Assembly (NCBI GenBank): GCA_036523795.1
Contig: DATDDN010000093.1
Coordinates: 1 to 64,000, forward strand
From: 39-52-133 sp036523795
GTDB taxonomy: Bacteria; Pseudomonadota; Gammaproteobacteria; Burkholderiales; Gallionellaceae
DNA length: 64,000 nt
Reading direction: 5' to 3'
The position numbers and the translations under genes were made by a program. The notes beneath the pieces are model-generated. The model did not search any database, was not told where the DNA came from, and saw only the letters and a list, made by a program, of their open reading frames with translations. Positions 8,239 to 15,463 of this stretch are shown here, in pieces (the stretch's first letter is position 1; the number at the start of each line of letters is the position of its first letter).

Positions 8239-8350
8239 CGTATGGCAATTCAGGCTCGGCGCATTCGGTATGCGTCTCGTTGTGGTGAAGCAGTATCCTC
8301 GTAGGGCATAACTCTACGCCTTTTTTGGCAGCAATACACGACCAGGGTGC

Positions 8351-9874
8351 TCAGGCCGCCCAGAATTCCGGCTGCCGTTCGAGTTGCCTCCATACCTTGC
8401 GCAGCGCTTGCAGATGCCTGGCATAGTCGTGTTCGACCCAGCCCTGGATCAGCACACAGGTCTCATGGCGTTTGCCGCTGCCCACTTGAGCCAACAGGCG
8501 CCGTGCCACATGAATATCGTTCAGGTAACCCAGCATATCCTGCACCGCACTCAGGGAGGCCAGGTAGCGTTTGACCCCGTGGTGTCTGTAAAGGGACGCA
8601 AACAGCTCGGCGCTGTAGCGCAATTTCTTGCAGGCAATGCGCAAGCGATGCAGCTGTTCCGGGCTGGGCGCCTGCGCCAGCTGCAGATGGAGCCGATGCG
8701 TCCGCTTGCTGTGGCGGCGCAGGACCGCGCGGGCAAACTGGTGCAGAGGCGTCTGCTTGCCGCCCGCCTCATCCTGCCACGCCTGCTGTGTCCAGTAGCC
8801 GCCCAGCATCCATGCGCCAAAGCGCAGCAACAGACGCTGGAATCCCTGAGCCTGCAGGCAGCGGCGCGTCTGCATATACTGGCGGCGCCGCATGCCCTCA
8901 GCGTAACGGATCAGGCCACCCATGTCGGCCAGCCCGGCCAGTTGCGCACGTGCCGGCGGCAAGGTCGCGCCGACGAACACATCCCATTCGCGCAGCTTGC
9001 CCAACTCCACCGACAGATCGGCCAGCGCCTGGCGCAACGAGGCCAGCTCGGCATCCTCCTGCACCGCAGCCGCCATGCCCAGCAGCACGCGCAGGCGGCG
9101 CAGTGACACACGGATCTGGTGCAGATATTCGTCGCCCAGGCGCGCCACGGCACCCGGCACATTGTCCTGCAGCTGCGCCAGGCATGACCAGATCATGCCC
9201 TGCAGGGCCTGGGCCAGCGTCGCATCCTGCTGCAACACGACCGCACCGGCACGGGCAACTTCAGGCTGCACACCGTCACGCAGGCGGTAGCCGTATTCCG
9301 CCTTGCTGATACCCTCCACCTCCAACGGCACGATCTCCTGCAAGGCCAGCGCCAGCTCGAACAGCTGTGCCGGCTGGCCGGCTTTCAGCTCGAGCTCCAG
9401 CTCGGAAATGGTATGCGTTCTGCGCCCTGCCTTGATCACACCGCTGTCCATGCCGAGTTCGATCACCGCACCGGAGAAATTCAGCGTGCGCACGCTGCGG
9501 GTAAAATCGGTGACGAACTCCGCACGCAATGCCTTGCGCACCTTGCCCGGCAAAGGCATCCCCCCGGCCTGCTCCAGCGCCTCCAGCTGCAGCGCATCGC
9601 CGGGCACTGGCATTTCCCATTCATTGCGCTGGTGCAGCCCGGCCTGCACGCCGCCACCGCCTTTCAACGTCTGCAGCCATTGCCGCCCGCTACGGCGCAG
9701 GCGCAAGGCCATGGCATGCTGATGCAGATAACGATCCGGCGTATCGAAATAGACGTTGTACAGCCGGCGGCTCTGCGGGCGGCCACTGGAAAGGCTACGC
9801 AGGAAAGGGTGGCGCCTGAGGCGCGCCATGTGCGCGGGGGAAATGCGCAGCTTGAGTTCGGTTTCAACTGCCAT
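8351..9874 (-). CDS. CYTH and CHAD domain protein (triphosphatase / polyphosphate-binding)
   Basis: The 507-residue product begins with the CYTH signature VETELKLRI, the ExExK motif that binds triphosphate and metal. It continues with a helical, histidine- and arginine-rich CHAD domain (about 215-500). The same architecture is found in E. coli YgiF, an inorganic triphosphatase; CHAD domains bind polyphosphate. I chose the ATG at 9874 because an upstream candidate is only TTG and CYTH proteins start right before this motif. No partner genes adjoin it. Confidence 0.85.
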   Translation of the reverse strand: MAVETELKLRISPAHMARLRRHPFLRSLSSGRPQSRRLYNVYFDTPDRYLHQHAMALRLRRSGRQWLQTLKGGGGVQAGLHQRNEWEMPVPGDALQLEALEQAGGMPLPGKVRKALRAEFVTDFTRSVRTLNFSGAVIELGMDSGVIKAGRRTHTISELELELKAGQPAQLFELALALQEIVPLEVEGISKAEYGYRLRDGVQPEVARAGAVVLQQDATLAQALQGMIWSCLAQLQDNVPGAVARLGDEYLHQIRVSLRRLRVLLGMAAAVQEDAELASLRQALADLSVELGKLREWDVFVGATLPPARAQLAGLADMGGLIRYAEGMRRRQYMQTRRCLQAQGFQRLLLRFGAWMLGGYWTQQAWQDEAGGKQTPLHQFARAVLRRHSKRTHRLHLQLAQAPSPEQLHRLRIACKKLRYSAELFASLYRHHGVKRYLASLSAVQDMLGYLNDIHVARRLLAQVGSGKRHETCVLIQGWVEHDYARHLQALRKVWRQLERQPEFWAA

Positions 9875-9889
9875 GTTGATCAACCAGCC

Positions 9890-9915
9890 GGGAATGGAAA
9901 TGCAAGATTACGCAG
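9890..9915. repeat. Dispersed intergenic repeat fragment
   Basis: This stretch contains GATTACGCAGATTT. The same CGCAGATT core recurs in both orientations between dnaQ and rnhA (11960-12110), which suggests a dispersed intergenic repeat. Confidence 0.35.
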
Positions 9916-10052
9916 ATTTGCCGCGAATTGACAGAGTACGACACAGGCTGGGATTTAAAAACGTAGCGAGGATGGCCAGCTGCAAGCCGCACTGAGCGGA
10001 GCGACCGCGACCAGATGGCAGCCAGTCACATCAGCAGTTCTTCAATCCCCTG

Positions 10053-11240
10053 CTAGCAGGCCATCCCCGCAGCATGACCTGACGCCCACGCCCACTGGAA
10101 ATTGTAGCCGCCCAGCCAGCCCGTCACGTCCATCACCTCACCCACGAAAAAAAGGCCGGGTACGTTGTTGGCCTGCATGGTCTTGGACGACAGCGCATGC
10201 GTGTCCACCCCGCCACAGGTCACCTCAGCCTTGGCATAGCCCAGCGTGCCGGTGGGCATAATCTGCCAGTCGTGCAGCCGCTCTGCCAGCCACTGCAGCT
10301 CCTTCTCGCCATACTGTTTGAGCGGCTTGTTGGCCGCCAGGCTCTTCTGCTCCAGCTGGCCGCACCATATCTCCACAAAGCGCTTGGGCAGATACAAGGC
10401 GAGGAAGTTGTTGAGCAGCATCTGGCTGCCGCACTCCTCGCGCAGCACCTCACGCATGTCGAGGTCGGGCAACAAGTCCAGGTGCAGCCGCTGGCCATGT
10501 TCCCAGTAGGAAGAAATCTGCAGGATGGCCGGCCCGCTCAGGCCGCGATGGGTGAACAGCACACTCTCGCGGAACGACTGTTTGCCGCAGCTCACCATCG
10601 CATCCACCGAGACGCCGGACAGCTCGGCGAAGACGGCCCACTCCTGGGGATGGCAAGTCAGCGGCACCAGGCCCGGCTTGAGCCTGGTCACGGCAATGCC
10701 GAACTGCTGCGCGATCTTGTAGCCGAGCGGGGTCGCGCCGATCTTGGGAATGGACAACCCGCCGGTAGCCACCACCAGCGACTCGGCGCTGAAACTGCCG
10801 CAGCTGCTGTGCACGGTGTATCCCTGCTGGCAGGCCAGGCTGTCGATCTTGCACGGTGACATCCACCGCACGCCCGCTGCATCGCACTCGCGCTTGAGCA
10901 GACTGATGATGGTCTCCGAGCCCTCATCGCAGAACAGCTGTCCCAATTTCTTCTCGTGAAAACCGATGCCGTTTTCCCGCAGCCACTTGATGAAGTCCTG
11001 CGGGGTGTAACGCGCCAGCGCCGAGCGGCAGAAATGCGGATTGGCGGAGAGGTAGTTTTCCGGCCGCGCATTGAGGTTGGTGAAGTTGCAGCGGCCGCCG
11101 CCGGAGATGCGGATCTTTTCGGCCAGTCTGGAGGCATGGTCCAGCAGCAGCACGCTGCGGCCGCGCCGGGCGGCGGTGATGGCACACATCATGCCGGCTG
11201 CACCCGCGCCGAGGATGATGACGTCGCTGCGCTGGATCAC
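10053..11240 (-). CDS. FAD-dependent oxidoreductase, BaiN/YhiN (HI0933) family
   Basis: The 395-residue flavoprotein has an N-terminal Rossmann dinucleotide motif (ILGAGAAGMMCA, near residues 8-20) and the family motif SGGGRCNFTN near 45. At the C-terminus TCGGVDTHALS and GEVMDVTGWLGGYNFQ complete the FAD-binding fold. The physiological substrate of the family is unknown. The GTG start at 11240 overlaps the dnaQ stop as GTGA, so it is translationally coupled to dnaQ; a longer start at 11285 is less likely because it would overlap dnaQ by 49 nt. Confidence 0.85.
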   Translation of the reverse strand: MIQRSDVIILGAGAAGMMCAITAARRGRSVLLLDHASRLAEKIRISGGGRCNFTNLNARPENYLSANPHFCRSALARYTPQDFIKWLRENGIGFHEKKLGQLFCDEGSETIISLLKRECDAAGVRWMSPCKIDSLACQQGYTVHSSCGSFSAESLVVATGGLSIPKIGATPLGYKIAQQFGIAVTRLKPGLVPLTCHPQEWAVFAELSGVSVDAMVSCGKQSFRESVLFTHRGLSGPAILQISSYWEHGQRLHLDLLPDLDMREVLREECGSQMLLNNFLALYLPKRFVEIWCGQLEQKSLAANKPLKQYGEKELQWLAERLHDWQIMPTGTLGYAKAEVTCGGVDTHALSSKTMQANNVPGLFFVGEVMDVTGWLGGYNFQWAWASGHAAGMAC

Positions 11241-11950
11241 AGCTGCACTTGCTCGGTGGGCAATTCCAGCTGCTTCCACAGACACTGGCCCTTGCTGGCC
11301 TTGTCGATGTCGGCAAGCTGTTGCTCATGCTGCGCCAGTTCTTCCTCGCTGGCACGCAGCACGCGCACCGCGACGCGCACCATTTCACCCGTCGCCGCAT
11401 CCTGCTCATCGTGACTGCCCAGCTCGTCGCCCAGCAGACTCTCCTGGCCGCGCGTCATCGCCAGGTACACCTCGGCCAGCAGCTCTGTGTCCAGCAACGC
11501 GCCGTGCAGGGTGCGGTGAGAGTTGTCGATCATGTAGCGGTCGCACAGCGCATCCAGGTTGTTCTTCTTGCCCGGGTGCAGCTCCTTCGCCACCTTGAGC
11601 GTGTCGATCACCGGGTTGCCCAGGGTAGGCAGCCCCATCAGCGCCAGCTCGGCATTGAGGAAGCCCATGTCGAATGGCGCGTTGTGGATGATCAGCTCCG
11701 CCCCGCTGATGAACTCCAGCAGCGATGGTGCAATCTCGGCAAAGCGAGGCTCGTCCTGCAGACGGTCCAGCGTCAGGCCGTGCACGGCGGCCGCACCTTC
11801 GTCGATGTCGCGCTCCGGGTTGAGATAGCGATGGAAGGTGCGGTCAGTCACCTTGCGGTCGCACAGCTCGATCGCCGCCACCTCGATGATGCGGTGCCCC
11901 TGGCGCGGGTCCAGGCCGGTAGTTTCAGTATCCAGTACGATTTGTCTCAT
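11237..11950 (-). CDS. dnaQ: DNA polymerase III epsilon subunit (proofreading exonuclease)
   Basis: The 237-residue DnaQ shows exonuclease motif I (LDTETTGLD, residues 5-13), motif II (HNAPFDMGFLN near 96-106) and a motif III region with the catalytic histidine and aspartate (RTLHGALLDTELL near 155). It removes misincorporated bases in the polymerase III core. The ATG at 11950 has an AGGA ribosome-binding site and gives the usual length; the longer frame to 12031 crosses intergenic repeat sequence. It sits in the conserved gloB / methyltransferase / rnhA / dnaQ block. Confidence 0.93.
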   Translation of the reverse strand: MRQIVLDTETTGLDPRQGHRIIEVAAIELCDRKVTDRTFHRYLNPERDIDEGAAAVHGLTLDRLQDEPRFAEIAPSLLEFISGAELIIHNAPFDMGFLNAELALMGLPTLGNPVIDTLKVAKELHPGKKNNLDALCDRYMIDNSHRTLHGALLDTELLAEVYLAMTRGQESLLGDELGSHDEQDAATGEMVRVAVRVLRASEEELAQHEQQLADIDKASKGQCLWKQLELPTEQVQL

Positions 11951-11959
11951 GTTGATTCC

Positions 11960-12110
11960 TGTACGCAGATAAAAGACTATCCGCAGATTACCTCGAAGAG
12001 GTGCTTGTGCCCTTTGGGTACACAGATTCACGCAGATTTAAGGCTCGATTGCTGCAGCATGCCTTGCTCAAGGCTAATCTGTTTAATCTGCGTAATCTGC
12101 GGATTGATTG
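11960..12110. repeat. Cluster of CGCAGATT-type intergenic repeats
   Basis: Between rnhA and dnaQ the motif CGCAGATT and its complement AATCTGCG occur at least four times, in both orientations (for example CCGCAGATTACC, CACGCAGATTTAAG and TTAATCTGCGTAATCTGCGG). The pattern looks like decayed copies of a dispersed intergenic repeat. No gene is seen here. Confidence 0.5.
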
Positions 12111-12114
12111 TTGT

Positions 12115-12573
12115 TCACACTACAACGCCGCGCTGCTGCAACTCCTCGATGCCGCGGTTGGCCAGCTGGTCGGCGCGCTCGTTCTCGGCATGGCCCGCGT
12201 GCCCCTTCACCCACAGCCATTCGATCTGGTGCTGGCTGGCGGCCGCGTCCAGGCGGCGCCACAGGTCCTCGTTCTTCACCGGCTGCTTGTCGGCCGTCTT
12301 CCAGCCGCGCTGCTTCCAGCCGGCCAGCCATTCGCTGATGCCCTGCTGCACGTACTTGGAGTCGGTGTGCAGGTGCACCTTGCAGGGGCGCTTCAGCGTC
12401 TCCAGCGCGACAATCGCCGCCATCAGCTCCATGCGGTTATTGGTGGTGTGCGCTTCGCCGCCGCACAGCTCGCGCTCCTTGCCCTTGGCGCGCAGCAAGG
12501 CGCCCCAGCCTCCCACGCCGGGGTTGCCCTTGCACGCCCCGTCAGTAAAAATTTCCACCACATCCATGCTCAT
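12115..12573 (-). CDS. rnhA: Ribonuclease HI
   Basis: The 152-residue enzyme contains all four acidic catalytic positions in context: FTDGACKGNPG near residue 9, MELMAA near 48, HTDSKY near 69, and GHAGHAENERAD near 124. It cuts the RNA strand of RNA-DNA hybrids during replication. Length matches the family (about 150-155). Its ATG overlaps the stop of the upstream methyltransferase by four bases (ATGA). Confidence 0.95.
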   Translation of the reverse strand: MSMDVVEIFTDGACKGNPGVGGWGALLRAKGKERELCGGEAHTTNNRMELMAAIVALETLKRPCKVHLHTDSKYVQQGISEWLAGWKQRGWKTADKQPVKNEDLWRRLDAAASQHQIEWLWVKGHAGHAENERADQLANRGIEELQQRGVVV

Positions 12574-13313
12574 TGCTCACTTATCCGTTGTACCCGTTGC
12601 GTCGCTTCGCGATTCAGTTTGGCCGAAGCCGGCAACAGTCGTTTGACCAGTCCCTTGTTCCAGGCCGGCTTGATCAGACGCATACCCGGCACGCGTTTCA
12701 CCGCATGCAGGAAATACACGCCGCCAAACATCGACCACCAGTGATCCCCTTCCGTCTCCAGAAAACGCGAGCGATGCAGCCAGGTGGCCTGCTTGAACGG
12801 CGGCGCAAAGCAGGCAAAGCTGGCGCCATCCACTTCAAATGCGAGCAGCGACAGCCAATCCTTCATGCGGGTCAGCGAAATGAACTTCCCGCTCCACGGA
12901 TAGCCCACCTTGCTGCCCAGCGCGCGGCGTATGCCCCACAGGCTGCGCGGATTGAAGCCGCTGATAATGACACTGCCCTCGGGGCGCAACACCCTCTCCA
13001 CCTCGCGCAGGATGTGATGGGCATGCTCGCTGAATTCCAGTACATGCGGCAGCACCACCAGATCGAGACTGCCAGTCTCGAACGGCAGCTCCGCCTCCTC
13101 CAGCCAGACCTGCACGCCGATTTCCTTGCCAGCCTTGAAGCGCAGCGGCATGCGGCTGGCGCGCAGCAGCTCCTGCTGCGGCAGGCCGATCTGCACTGCG
13201 TTGAAGCCGAAGATATCGGCCACCGTGCGGTCGAAATAAGCCTGCTCGCGCGCCATCAGGTAGCGCCCCTGCGGCAGCTCTAGCCATTCGCTCAAGGAAT
13301 CGGCAGTTGACAT
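12570..13313 (-). CDS. Class I SAM-dependent methyltransferase (YafS-like neighbour of rnhA)
   Basis: The 247-residue protein has a degenerate methyltransferase core, including DLVVLPHVLEFSEHAHHIL (near 84-102) and LREVERVLRPEGSVIISGFNP, the post-motif region typical of this fold. The same kind of methyltransferase lies between gloB and rnhA in many proteobacteria (yafS in E. coli); its substrate is not known. It is divergent from gloB and overlaps rnhA by four bases. Confidence 0.85.
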   Translation of the reverse strand: MSTADSLSEWLELPQGRYLMAREQAYFDRTVADIFGFNAVQIGLPQQELLRASRMPLRFKAGKEIGVQVWLEEAELPFETGSLDLVVLPHVLEFSEHAHHILREVERVLRPEGSVIISGFNPRSLWGIRRALGSKVGYPWSGKFISLTRMKDWLSLLAFEVDGASFACFAPPFKQATWLHRSRFLETEGDHWWSMFGGVYFLHAVKRVPGMRLIKPAWNKGLVKRLLPASAKLNREATQRVQRISEQ

Positions 13314-13354
13314 GCTGTGCGATTAACCCAAATATGCCCGGTCACACTGACCCA

Positions 13355-14137
13355 ATGAATTTCACCATGCTGAACATCGTTCCCGTCCCCGCCTTCAAGG
13401 ACAACTACATCTGGACCATCCACGACCAGCAGCAAGCAGTCGTGGTCGATCCCGGCGATGCGGCGCCGGTGCATGCCTGGCTGCAGCAGCAAGGCCTGCA
13501 GCTCGCCGCCATCCTGATCACCCACCATCATCGCGACCATACCGGCGGCATCGCCGAACTGGCGAGAGTATATAACAGCCCGGTGTACGGGCCACGCCGG
13601 GAAAACATTCCCGGCATCAATCACCCCTGCGGCGAAGGCGATGTCATCGACCTTCCCGCCCTGTCCATGCGCATCAGCGTGATGGACGTGCCTGGCCACA
13701 CCCGCGGCCACATAGCCTTTGTGTGGGACAAGCACCTGTTCTGCGGCGACACCCTGTTCGGCCTGGGCTGCGGCAAGCTGTTCGAAGGCACCGCCGCCCA
13801 GCTGCACCACGCCCTGCAGCGATTCGCCCAGCTGCCCGACGACACGCTGATGTACTGCGCCCACGAATACACCGAGCTCAACCTGCCCTTTGCCCTGCGC
13901 TGCGAGCCCGGCAACGCCGCACTGCAACAGCGCGAACGCGACATATTCGCCCTGCGCGAACAGAACCGCCCCACCCTGCCCGTCACCATGGCCCTGGAAA
14001 AGGCCACTAACCCCTTCTTCCGCTGCAACGAACCTGAAATCATCCGCAACCTGGAGCGCATGCTCGAGCACGCCTTGCCGCCGCACGACGAAGTGGCCGT
14101 ATTTACCGCAATGCGCGAACTGCGCGACCAGTTTTGA
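13355..14137 (+). CDS. gloB: Hydroxyacylglutathione hydrolase (glyoxalase II)
   Basis: The 260-residue enzyme belongs to the metallo-beta-lactamase fold. The metal-binding THHHRDHTGG motif is near residue 57, and further ligands follow in PGHTRGH near 114, CGDTLFG near 133 and CAHEYTE near 171. It hydrolyses S-lactoylglutathione to lactate and glutathione in methylglyoxal detoxification. The start is taken at the ATG at 13355; another ATG at 13367 begins with the usual family start, and a longer frame from 13307 would overlap the divergent methyltransferase start. Confidence 0.93.
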   Translation: MNFTMLNIVPVPAFKDNYIWTIHDQQQAVVVDPGDAAPVHAWLQQQGLQLAAILITHHHRDHTGGIAELARVYNSPVYGPRRENIPGINHPCGEGDVIDLPALSMRISVMDVPGHTRGHIAFVWDKHLFCGDTLFGLGCGKLFEGTAAQLHHALQRFAQLPDDTLMYCAHEYTELNLPFALRCEPGNAALQQRERDIFALREQNRPTLPVTMALEKATNPFFRCNEPEIIRNLERMLEHALPPHDEVAVFTAMRELRDQF

Positions 14138-14260
14138 CAATCAGAAACCCGCGTTCGGCTTGCAGGGATTTCCGTTCTGGTATATCCTGCGCGGCCTTTC
14201 GGAGAGGTGCCTGCGGCTCAGGCCGCAGCAGGCTCCCGAAAATTACAGCAGTTCCATCAC

Positions 14261-14351
14261 GGAGAGGTGGATGAGTGGTTTAAGTCGCACGCCTGGAAAG
14301 CGTGTTTAGGTTAATAGCCTAACGGGGGTTCGAATCCCCCCCTCTCCGCCA
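14261..14351 (+). tRNA. tRNA-Ser (GGA)
   Basis: A 91-nt type-II tRNA with acceptor GGAGAGG / CCTCTCC, discriminator G and encoded CCA. The anticodon loop CTGGAAA gives anticodon GGA (Ser), and the variable arm is long. It is followed by a strong terminator. Confidence 0.96.
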
Positions 14352-14365
14352 GACAACAAGCAAAT

Positions 14366-14392
14366 AAGCGCCATTCGTGGCGCTTTTGTTTT
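14366..14392 (+). terminator. Intrinsic terminator after tRNA-Ser
   Basis: An 8-bp stem AAGCGCCA / TGGCGCTT with a TTCG loop is followed by TTGTTTT. It lies 15 nt after the tRNA. Confidence 0.9.
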
Positions 14393-14631
14393 GTACCCAT
14401 CAATTCACCCATCTATTCCAAAAGTGCACCGGGCTATCAATGAGGGAGCGGGAATAGAGGGTCGAATCGGCGAAGTTACCCGAGATTACCGCAAGGCTTC
14501 GGGAGCCTAGATAAGCTGGTCCTTATCACTTGAATGGCTGAGCACCGCTCACGAAGAATACCCTGCGCCCAGCAGTCCTAACATGTGTCAAGCTCAGATT
14601 TGACTTGGGGCAGCGTCAAATCATCGGCTTG

Positions 14632-14666
14632 AGCGGACGTTTCAACTATATGAAGTTTCGTCCGCT
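14632..14666. repeat. AGCGGACG hairpin repeat, copy 1
   Basis: Perfect 8-bp arms AGCGGACG (14632-14639) and CGTCCGCT (14659-14666) enclose a loop that itself pairs TTCA with TGAA, and are followed by TTTT. An inverted relative lies at 15293-15327. It may be a dispersed repeat or a terminator on the plus strand, but no plus-strand gene precedes it closely. Confidence 0.45.
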
Positions 14667-14819
14667 TTTGTAGCTGCTTTGGAAGGTGCAGCAGCCATAA
14701 CAAGCTGCTTTCGGCCGGAAATCTTGCGTAATCGAGTCATGCAATAGTTGTTCGATCGTAGACTGTGGACTGATATAAATCCTTAGCACATTAACGCCGG
14801 GAATTGTGATTTGTGAAGC

Positions 14820-14930
14820 CTAGATAGAAGCGCTGATGGATGTAAGTGTCGGAAGCGCTGCAATCAGTGAAAGCATTCCCGCTATCGTCCAACGTACAAA
14901 CTTGGATATGTTTTCGTAGATTTTCTTCAT
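14820..14930 (-). CDS. Microprotein, 36 residues, single membrane helix
   Basis: From an ATG at 14930 with AAGGA upstream, the frame runs 36 codons to TAG. The product starts with a basic segment (MKKIYENISKFVRW) followed by a hydrophobic stretch (TIAGMLSLIAALPTL), so it looks like a small exported or membrane peptide. It is divergent from the 54-residue frame at 15094, with a dyad in the shared upstream region. No family was recognised and conservation is untested. Confidence 0.45.
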   Translation of the reverse strand: MKKIYENISKFVRWTIAGMLSLIAALPTLTSISASI

Positions 14931-14979
14931 TGCTGATTCCTTAACTGGGTTACGAGATGAACAGTGTAGAAAATCGGTC

Positions 14980-15026
14980 TTAAATATTGCTTAAACGAAC
15001 ATGCTATCGCTTTAAGCAATACTTAA
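14980..15026. promoter_or_regulatory. Long dyad between divergent microproteins
   Basis: Arms at 14980-14995 (TTAAATATTGCTTAAA) and 15011-15026 (TTTAAGCAATACTTAA) match at 15 of 16 positions. A second short hairpin follows (AAGATAG / CTATCTT, 15025-15043). The AT-rich dyad looks like a binding site for a dimeric regulator controlling both divergent frames. Confidence 0.5.
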
Positions 15027-15093
15027 GATAGCCTCGCTATCTTTCCCTCCAACAATCTCGCATAACGCACGCGATTTTAAGGACGGAGAAATC

Positions 15094-15258
15094 ATGAATA
15101 ACACATTGGCCTTTTGGCAGGGGCAAATCCTGTCGTTGAACTCCAAGTTCATCAATTCTGAAATCACACTATATGATTATCGCAAGAGTGTAGAGGCTTT
15201 GTTTCGTAGCATGGGCTGGCAAAGGTGCCTACAGTGCGAGTGCCTTACATTCTCATAA
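15094..15258 (+). CDS. Small protein, 54 residues, unknown
   Basis: An ATG at 15094 preceded by AAGGACGGAG opens a 54-codon frame ending in TAA. The product is mostly polar, starting MNNTLAFWQGQILSLNSKF, and ends with a cysteine-containing tail (CLQCECLTFS). The good ribosome-binding site and the divergent dyad argue that it is real. The odd C-terminus suggests it could be a truncated relative of a longer protein. Confidence 0.4.
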   Translation: MNNTLAFWQGQILSLNSKFINSEITLYDYRKSVEALFRSMGWQRCLQCECLTFS

Positions 15259-15292
15259 ACCATGGATTCGTACATATTTGTATCAACACAAA

Positions 15293-15327
15293 AGCGGACA
15301 AAACGCCGGATAGTCAAAACGTCCGCT
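15293..15327. repeat. AGCGGAC hairpin repeat, copy 2 (inverted)
   Basis: Perfect 7-bp arms AGCGGAC (15293-15299) and GTCCGCT (15321-15327). Read on the minus strand it begins AGCGGACGTTT, the same 11 bases as copy 1. The rest of 15259-15463 holds no recognisable gene. Confidence 0.45.
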
Positions 15328-15463
15328 ACGGCCGATGAAGCGACCGCTCCAATGATGATTATCCAAGTGAGATCACAGACAAACCCGTCATAGGAGTTGT
15401 GCGACTTAATTCAATTATGCCGAAAGAGCCAAACAAGTTTTTCGATTTGTCCTGGCCACTCCT

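Noticed and set aside
11249..12646. A long plus-strand frame across dnaQ and rnhA
   Set aside because: It crosses two clearly real minus-strand genes and the repeat-rich gap between them; it has no recognisable domain.
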